From Spirochaetaceae bacterium (GTDB lineage: Bacteria; Spirochaetota; Spirochaetia; SZUA-6; Bin103), in NCBI GenBank assembly GCA_026710565.1, contig JAPOQV010000531.1:1-6952 (forward strand): a DNA stretch of 6,952 nt, given 5' to 3'. Positions 1 through 5,694 of this stretch are shown piece after piece (the stretch's first letter is position 1; each line of letters opens with the position of its first letter). The notes under the pieces are model-generated. The model saw only the letters and a list, made by a program, of their open reading frames with translations, searched no databases and was not told the origin of the DNA. The position numbers and the translations under genes are program-made.

Positions 1-197
1 CGCCGCCGGTCGAAGCGCAGGGCGCGATTGACCTCGAAGAAGTGGAAGTGGCTGCCCACCTGGATCGGACGGTCACCGGTGTTGGCCACCTCGACCTGCA
101 CGGCCGGCCGCTCCGGCAGGCTGCGCCAGGAGTCGCGCGCCGGCCAGACCTGGCCCGGTTCCCAGCCATCGTGACGTCCTGAGGATGCCGCGCTCAT
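1..197 (-). CDS. ureB: Urease beta subunit, N-terminal part (runs off left edge)
   Basis: Structural subunit of urease, the cytoplasmic nickel enzyme that hydrolyses urea to ammonia and carbamate. The first 65 codons are present and the 3' part lies beyond base 1. I read the start as the ATG at 197-195, which overlaps the ureA stop as ATGA, the usual sign of translational coupling. After a ten-residue lead ([10 protein letters not shown]) comes [14 protein letters not shown], which lines up with the usual PGEI/V opening of UreB, then [20 protein letters not shown] and [11 protein letters not shown]. The [23 protein letters not shown] block is diagnostic of the family. The N-terminus is more divergent than the core: the common PGE is PGQ here. 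The catalytic alpha subunit, ureC, would be expected next, outside the window. The identification is firm; the exact start is slightly less so. Confidence 0.93.
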   Translation of the reverse strand, partial: MSAASSGRHDGWEPGQVWPARDSWRSLPERPAVQVEVANTGDRPIQVGSHFHFFEVNRALRFDRR

Positions 198-493
198 TGG
201 ATCGGATGGTGGACGGTCACCAGCTTGGTGCCGTCGGGGAAGGTCGCCTCGACCTGCACGCTCGGGATCATGGCCGGCACGCCGCTCATCACCTGCTCGG
301 CGGACAGGATCGTCCCGCCCAGGTCGACGATGTCGGTCAGCGAGCGGCCCTCGCGCGCCCACTCCATGATCTGGGTGGCGATGATGGCGGTGGCCTCGGG
401 GTGGTTGAGCTTGACGCCGCGCTGCAGCCGGTCGCGCGCCACCATCCCGGCGACCGCCAGCAACAGCTTCTCTCGTTCGTGCGGTGTGAACAT
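194..493 (-). CDS. ureA: Urease gamma subunit
   Basis: Smallest structural subunit of urease; it forms the heterotrimeric unit with UreB and UreC. The product is 99 residues, the normal length for a free-standing gamma subunit (about 100). Recognisable blocks are [20 protein letters not shown] near the N-terminus, [14 protein letters not shown] (about residues 26-39), and the C-terminal [20 protein letters not shown]. The start ATG at 493-491 has a good ribosome-binding site, GGAG at 502-499, five bases upstream. The gene overlaps ureB by four bases. Base composition is typical of the high-GC host, unlike the cassette just upstream. Only 41 bases separate it from the last cassette gene on the same strand, so urease may now be transcribed partly by read-through from that cassette unless a promoter hides in that short gap. 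Confidence 0.97.
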   Translation of the reverse strand: MFTPHEREKLLLAVAGMVARDRLQRGVKLNHPEATAIIATQIMEWAREGRSLTDIVDLGGTILSAEQVMSGVPAMIPSVQVEATFPDGTKLVTVHHPIQ

Positions 494-498
494 TCGTG

Positions 499-502
499 CT
501 CC
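499..502 (-). promoter_or_regulatory. Ribosome-binding site of ureA
   Basis: GGAG on the minus strand, five bases before the ureA ATG. It lies inside the 41-base gap (494-534) between the cassette and ureA. I see no terminator hairpin and no convincing -35/-10 pair in that gap. Confidence 0.6.
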
Positions 503-534
503 GTTACTTGGGGCGTTTAGTTGCTGGCACGTAC

Positions 535-963
535 CTATGAATCAACCGCCGGATACAGGTTGGTCACCGACCAAGCGATTAGATCGCCGACCCTCGCAGC
601 GACTGAAGAATCCGACGGAAGCCCGGTGATCTCGCTGTGGGATGGGTCGGCGTCGTCGCCGTCCTCAGCAGGGAGCGGAACATGAACGAAACGAAGCGAC
701 GCCAGGGAGCCGATGCTCTGCCTCGTCCTCCCCACGTTGAGCTCCGCAAGTCGTCCATTCCTTCTCATTTCCAGGCGTGAGCGAATTCGCACCTGCTCGA
801 TCTGCTGTGACTTCGACAACCCCTGAAACCAGTCGAGCCAGTTGACCGAAAGGCCACTGTCCCCCGATCGCAAGCGAAACGCCGAGCCCTCGACGCTGCC
901 GTCTTCCAACACCAGTCGCGGCCTTACGTACCTGACCACATGGTCGGGATCGGGTATCATCAT
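535..963 (-). CDS. Conserved hypothetical protein, third gene of TIGR04255-type cassette
   Basis: Unknown function; soluble, no signal peptide or membrane segment. I chose the ATG at 963 (142 residues, [15 protein letters not shown]), five bases after the stop of the preceding gene; the next codon is also ATG, and a TTG at 987 would add an overlapping extension with no support. Visible blocks are [19 protein letters not shown] (residues 28-46), [11 protein letters not shown] (68-78), and [15 protein letters not shown] (104-118), with a C-terminal LYPAV. I recall unnamed bacterial proteins of about 140-150 residues with a shared LSVNWLE...DPSH..I.GLP pattern, but cannot name a domain. The Asp-Pro-Ser-His pair and the SVNW block are candidate functional residues, which is inference. 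GC is lower than in the neighbouring urease genes. A role together with the two genes before it is likely from spacing alone. Confidence 0.82.
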   Translation of the reverse strand: MMIPDPDHVVRYVRPRLVLEDGSVEGSAFRLRSGDSGLSVNWLDWFQGLSKSQQIEQVRIRSRLEMRRNGRLAELNVGRTRQSIGSLASLRFVHVPLPAEDGDDADPSHSEITGLPSDSSVAARVGDLIAWSVTNLYPAVDS

Positions 964-968
964 ATCCG

Positions 969-1718
969 TCAGACGTTCAACCAGCAAGTCAGGTCAAACG
1001 CACGAAGCTGTCTTCTCACGCCCTCAACTGTGTCAACACCTGATGTCTGAGCGACTCTTGTAGATCCTACACGCCGCTTAAGGATTACATATTCGATCCA
1101 CCCCGAACCAAGGAACTGAAGCCCTACGAGAGCAATAACGCCGTCCTTCCACACAGCGCGAAGTGTCCCACTATCAAGAAGAACAATCCCTGCCTGCGGC
1201 GCGGACGGAACCGATCGGATGAACGACCAGAAATCCCGTTCCGACGCACCGCTTAGAATGATACCATCTAGTAGTGCTTCCTCGCTCAACTCCTCAATTC
1301 TACCCCTGTATTTGCGCGAAGATCGGTTTCCTTCTCGTCGTTGAAAAGTTCCGGATAGAGTCCAGAGGTTTGGCCGTGCTGGATCGTGGTCCATGGTTCC
1401 CCACGCGTGCGTGTCTTCGCGGGCAACATGCCAAGTAGCAGCCACCTGGATAGCATGCTCCCAAGCGGAGAGAGTGAAAGACTCCTCAGTTTCCAGTCTC
1501 GGCGAGAATGCTGTCTCTAGTTGGTGGAACATCGGCGCCACGTCGCTATACGTGGTGTCGACCCCGGATCTGATCTGCTTCTCCAGGTGTTGGCAGTAGT
1601 TTCCTGCGTGCTGTGTGCTCGGGGAATCCGAGTCGTCAACTAGTGTGGCGGTTGTGTTCGAAGACGGAGACTGGAGCAAGTCGTCTTCGAGGAACTCTGT
1701 GGGCTTGACTCTAGCCAC
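969..1718 (-). CDS. Conserved hypothetical protein, middle gene of cassette (249 aa)
   Basis: Unknown function; no signal peptide or transmembrane segment. The likely start is GTG at 1718-1716: its first base is the last base of the upstream gene's TAG stop, and GGAG lies eight bases before it, a typical coupled arrangement. An open frame continues upstream to an ATG at 1784 but would overlap the previous gene by 67 bases. Residues 1-60 are Ser/Asp/Thr-rich and look poorly ordered. Residues 80-100 form a likely helix (FTLSAWEHAIQVAATWHVAR). The C-terminal half is the conserved-looking part: DFWSFIRSVP (162-171), GIVLLDSGTLRAVWKDG (177-193), VGLQFLGSGWIEYVILKRR (198-216) and GVDTVEGVRRQLRAFDL (227-243). 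I recall the LD.G.LRAVWK...VGLQFLG...YVI.KRR pattern from uncharacterised proteins beside TIGR04255 genes, but know of no assigned activity. GC is low (29 of 60 at 1081-1140). Confidence 0.82.
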   Translation of the reverse strand: MARVKPTEFLEDDLLQSPSSNTTATLVDDSDSPSTQHAGNYCQHLEKQIRSGVDTTYSDVAPMFHQLETAFSPRLETEESFTLSAWEHAIQVAATWHVAREDTHAWGTMDHDPARPNLWTLSGTFQRREGNRSSRKYRGRIEELSEEALLDGIILSGASERDFWSFIRSVPSAPQAGIVLLDSGTLRAVWKDGVIALVGLQFLGSGWIEYVILKRRVGSTRVAQTSGVDTVEGVRRQLRAFDLTCWLNV

Positions 1719-2494
1719 TACGGCGTCTCCACTCGTTGCCAGTATTCGTTCTGGATGGTCCGATCCGTGATGCTCAGAAAGCAATCCATTACTGTCATAT
1801 GGGCGCGGTCAAACCAGCCGTCCACGTCCGGCTTTGCAGCTGCGGAGAGTTTCGCGGTGGCCTTGATTTCGATCAGGAGAATTGGAAGGATAGGTTCGTC
1901 GACAGTGAGTCCACTGCGAACACCAACGCTCAGTCGCATATCGTTCGCCCTCTCGAAAGCAAAGCTGCAGTTAAAGCCCGTAGATGCAAATCCTTCGATT
2001 CCGGGGAGTAACAACGAAAAAGCGGGTAAGACCATAGGAGTGTCCGGCGGCCCTGCCCAGAAGTCGCATCTGTGGATCGCGTTGATGTACGTCAACTCGC
2101 AGAGGTCTACGGTGGGTTCGGAAGCCCCGAGGTCGGTGCGAACGAAGTCAGCAAAGAGGTCGTAGTAACGATCGAACTGAGGCTTTATGATCCGAAACCT
2201 CGGGTATGCGTCAGCTCTGCGTCTCCAGTTGAACATAAACGCGCTTTTCTGAACCTGTAGAAGGCTCGCGTCGTCTTGGGAGACGAACCAGTAACGTGGG
2301 GTGGGAAAGACTTCGGTACCGGCAGTTATGTCCTCCATTGGAACCGGAGGGCGTTGTAGGGCAGTGGGGAAAGCGTCTCTGATCTGCGCCCAGAACAGGC
2401 CGATATGCTCCGTGCGCAGGTCCGCCAAAGGTGAGCTGAAGTACGTGGCAATGACAACTTCGTTGAGCGGCGGGTTCTTGAAATCCGGGTACAT
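1718..2494 (-). CDS. TIGR04255 family protein (first gene of cassette)
   Basis: Member, by my reading, of TIGR04255, a sporadically distributed family of about 250 residues with no assigned biochemical function. The product is 258 residues. Features matching my memory of the family are the N-terminal NPPLNEVV (7-14), the central SLLQVQKSAFMFNWRR (77-92) followed by YPRF and an Asp/Phe/Tyr-rich stretch, VDLCELTYINAI (129-140), and the C-terminal AHMTVMDCFLSIT (231-243) ending NEYWQR. No signal peptide or membrane helix is visible. The start ATG at 2494 is the first possible one: an in-frame TGA lies three codons upstream. It has no clear Shine-Dalgarno sequence, so translation may be weak or leaderless. 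Its TAG stop shares a base with the GTG start of the next gene. Low GC and cassette context suggest horizontal acquisition. Family-level call fairly secure; function unknown. Confidence 0.85.
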   Translation of the reverse strand: MYPDFKNPPLNEVVIATYFSSPLADLRTEHIGLFWAQIRDAFPTALQRPPVPMEDITAGTEVFPTPRYWFVSQDDASLLQVQKSAFMFNWRRRADAYPRFRIIKPQFDRYYDLFADFVRTDLGASEPTVDLCELTYINAIHRCDFWAGPPDTPMVLPAFSLLLPGIEGFASTGFNCSFAFERANDMRLSVGVRSGLTVDEPILPILLIEIKATAKLSAAAKPDVDGWFDRAHMTVMDCFLSITDRTIQNEYWQRVETP

Positions 2495-2541
2495 GATCGG
2501 TCAGCCGCGTTGGAAGGGGAGATCCAGGCTGGGCCGACTGG

Positions 2542-2565
2542 ATGGCGTTGGTTGCATGGTGGTGA
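2542..2565 (+). CDS. Putative Trp attenuation leader peptide, Met-Ala-Leu-Val-Ala-Trp-Trp
   Basis: A seven-codon ORF, ATG GCG TTG GTT GCA, then TGG TGG and TGA. Two tandem Trp codons directly before the stop, on the strand and side of trpS expected for a leader, resemble ribosome-mediated attenuation: ribosomes would stall at the Trp codons when charged tRNA-Trp is scarce and change folding of the RNA downstream. Two more in-frame TGG codons lie just upstream (2530, 2539), but no start codon precedes them. About 200 bases separate the stop from the trpS start, enough for a terminator/antiterminator. Known precedent: the auxiliary trpRS1 of Streptomyces coelicolor is reported to be controlled by ribosome-mediated attenuation. 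Weak points are a poor Shine-Dalgarno (only TGGG at 2530-2533 at proper distance) and no clear upstream promoter. Confidence 0.5.
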   Translation: MALVAWW

Positions 2566-2578
2566 GTGGTGTGGGGAG

Positions 2579-2607
2579 AGGGTACCGGTTGGGATACCGG
2601 CGGGCAA
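2579..2607 (-). promoter_or_regulatory. Possible promoter for the three-gene cassette
   Basis: On the minus strand, TTGCCC (2607-2602) and TACCCT (2584-2579) are spaced 17 bases apart. TACCCT fits the actinobacterial TANNNT -10 consensus and TTGCCC matches four of six -35 positions. It would start transcription near 2572, leaving an untranslated leader of roughly 78 bases before the ATG at 2494. Such matches arise easily by chance in high-GC DNA, so this is tentative. Confidence 0.25.
2585..2600 (+). repeat. Short inverted repeat in trpS leader
   Basis: CCGGT (2585-2589) and ACCGG (2596-2600) can pair around a six-base loop. It starts 20 bases after the leader-peptide stop, a fitting position for an RNA element sensing ribosome position. 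It also overlaps the proposed minus-strand promoter spacer, so it could instead be a DNA operator. Bases 2600-2605 (GCGGGC) can alternatively pair with 2626-2631 (GCCCGC), giving a mutually exclusive fold. Confidence 0.35.
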
Positions 2608-2625
2608 TAGGGAGGTGGAGGAGGG

Positions 2626-2635
2626 GCCCGCGGGC
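2626..2635. repeat. Perfect 10-base palindrome in trpS leader
   Basis: GCCCGCGGGC is its own reverse complement. Its left half can also pair with 2600-2605, so it could be one arm of a switching structure. GC-rich palindromes of this size are common in such genomes, so significance is uncertain. Confidence 0.35.
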
Positions 2636-2701
2636 AGGGCATGTTCGGGTCGCAAGGAGAAGGGACGGACATGGGGGATGTAGGCGGACGTTCGCAAGAC
2701 G

Positions 2702-2730
2702 CAAGGCCGTCAGTGAGGAGGACGGCGTTG
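2702..2730 (+). terminator. Stem-loop before trpS, possible attenuator hairpin
   Basis: CAA-G-GCCGTC (2702-2711) pairs with GACGGC-G-TTG (2721-2730): nine base pairs with one G-G mismatch and a nine-base loop. It ends 36 bases before the trpS start. No U-tract follows, but intrinsic terminators of high-GC actinomycetes often lack one. The loop and right arm contain GAGGAGG (2715-2721), a strong Shine-Dalgarno-like string, so the hairpin could equally block ribosome access to the alternative in-frame starts at TTG 2728 or ATG 2737. The attenuator role is inference. Confidence 0.35.
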
Positions 2731-2766
2731 ACCGGAATGGCGTCGTGCCCCTACGGTGAGCGGACG

Positions 2767-3801
2767 ATGGGAGCGAAGAAACGGATTCTGACCGGTGACC
2801 GGCCGACCGGCCCCCTGCACATCGGCCACTACGTGGGCAGCCTGCACAACCGGGTGCAACTCCAGGACGAGTACGAGTGCTTTTTCATCGTCGCCGACGT
2901 GCACACCATGACCACGCGGCCGGAGAAGCACCACCTGGAAGAGCTGGAGCGCACCATCCGCGAGGTGGTGCTGGACTACCTGGCGGTCGGCATCGACCCG
3001 GAGCGCTCGACCATCTTCGTGCAGAGCGCGGTCCCGGAGACCTTCGAGCTGACCACGCTGCTGAGCATGCTGGTGACCGTGCCCCGGCTGGAGCGCGTGC
3101 CGACGGTCAAGGAGATGGCGCAGGCGGCGCACCTGGACGCCCTGCCGTTCGGGCTGCTGGGCTACCCGGTGCTGCAGGCCGCCGACATCCTGCTGCCGCG
3201 CGCGCACCTGGTGCCGGTCGGCAAGGACAACGAGTCGCACCTGGAGGTGACCCGCGAGATCTGCCGCCGCTTCAACAAGCTGTATGGCCCGGTCTTCCCG
3301 GAGCCCGGCACCCTGCTCGGTGACTTCCCGGTCCTGCTGGGAACGGACGGTCAGGCCAAGATGAGCAAGAGCCTGGACAACACCATCTACCTCTCCGATG
3401 ACGCCGACACCGTGCAGCGTCAGGTGATGGGCATGTACACCGACCCCAAGCGGGTGCGGGCCGACATCCCGGGGACGGTGGAGGGCAACCCCGTCTTCCA
3501 GTACCACGACGCCTTCAACGCCGACACGGCGGAGGTCGACGACCTCAAGGACCGCTACCGCCGCGGTGCGGTCGGCGACGTGGAGGTCAAGCGCAAGCTG
3601 GCGCGTGCGCTGAACGCGTTCCTGGATCCGATCCGGGAGCGACGCGCGGCGTACGCCGCCGACCCGGAGCGCATCGAGGAGATCATCGACGCCGGCAACG
3701 CCCGCATGCGGCGCGAGGCGCGGGAGACGATGGAGCAGGTGCATCACGCCATGGGGCTGAAGTTCGCGGAAGCGGCCGCCGGCGTGCTGGCCGGCGCCTG
3801 A
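2767..3801 (+). CDS. trpS: Tryptophanyl-tRNA synthetase, TrpRS II (auxiliary) type
   Basis: Class I aminoacyl-tRNA synthetase that charges tRNA-Trp with tryptophan using ATP, in the cytoplasm. The product is 344 residues, normal for TrpRS. The ATP-binding HIGH motif is HIGH at 18-21 within TGDRPTGPLHIGHYVGSL, and the KMSKS loop is at 198-202 (AKMSKSLDN). YPVLQAADIL (133-142) carries the tryptophan-pocket Asp140, followed by LVPVGKDN. TGDRPTG near the start, PTVKEMAQ in the middle and QVMGMYTDPKRVRADIPG with VEGNPVF after KMSKS resemble Deinococcus TrpRS II rather than the housekeeping E. coli-like form (TGAQPSGELTIGNY, SRMTQFKDK). I chose ATG 2767 because family members begin about nine residues before GDRPTG, and GGTGAG lies six bases upstream; in-frame GTG 2713, TTG 2728 and ATG 2737 are alternatives. 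It heads a likely trpS-htpG-glycosyltransferase transcript and may be controlled by the Trp-rich leader upstream. Confidence 0.96.
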   Translation: MGAKKRILTGDRPTGPLHIGHYVGSLHNRVQLQDEYECFFIVADVHTMTTRPEKHHLEELERTIREVVLDYLAVGIDPERSTIFVQSAVPETFELTTLLSMLVTVPRLERVPTVKEMAQAAHLDALPFGLLGYPVLQAADILLPRAHLVPVGKDNESHLEVTREICRRFNKLYGPVFPEPGTLLGDFPVLLGTDGQAKMSKSLDNTIYLSDDADTVQRQVMGMYTDPKRVRADIPGTVEGNPVFQYHDAFNADTAEVDDLKDRYRRGAVGDVEVKRKLARALNAFLDPIRERRAAYAADPERIEEIIDAGNARMRREARETMEQVHHAMGLKFAEAAAGVLAGA

Positions 3802-3824
3802 ACCGCGGTACTACCTTTCGACCG

Positions 3825-5693
<1,869 letters not shown>

Positions 5694-5694
5694 C

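Noticed and set aside
1719..1784. Longer start of the middle cassette protein at 1784
   Set aside because: It would overlap the TIGR04255-like gene by 67 bases; the GTG at 1718 has a Shine-Dalgarno and a one-base stop/start overlap.
494..2520. Direct repeats, att sites or insertion-sequence ends flanking the cassette
   Set aside because: I compared both junctions and found no convincing duplicated or inverted terminal sequence, and no transposase or integrase is present.
2211..2759. Several overlapping open frames across the cassette start and trpS leader, both strands
   Set aside because: Proline/serine- or arginine-rich products with no motifs that cross the start of the TIGR04255-like gene; better explained as chance frames.
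2641..2766. N-terminal extension of TrpRS by 42 residues
   Set aside because: Family proteins start shortly before GDRPTG, and the extension covers the proposed leader hairpin; ATG 2767 with GGTGAG upstream fits better.
2710..3747. Minus-strand frame of 345 codons opposite trpS
   Set aside because: Antisense shadow of TrpRS with His/Val/Leu/Arg/Gln-biased composition and no family motifs.
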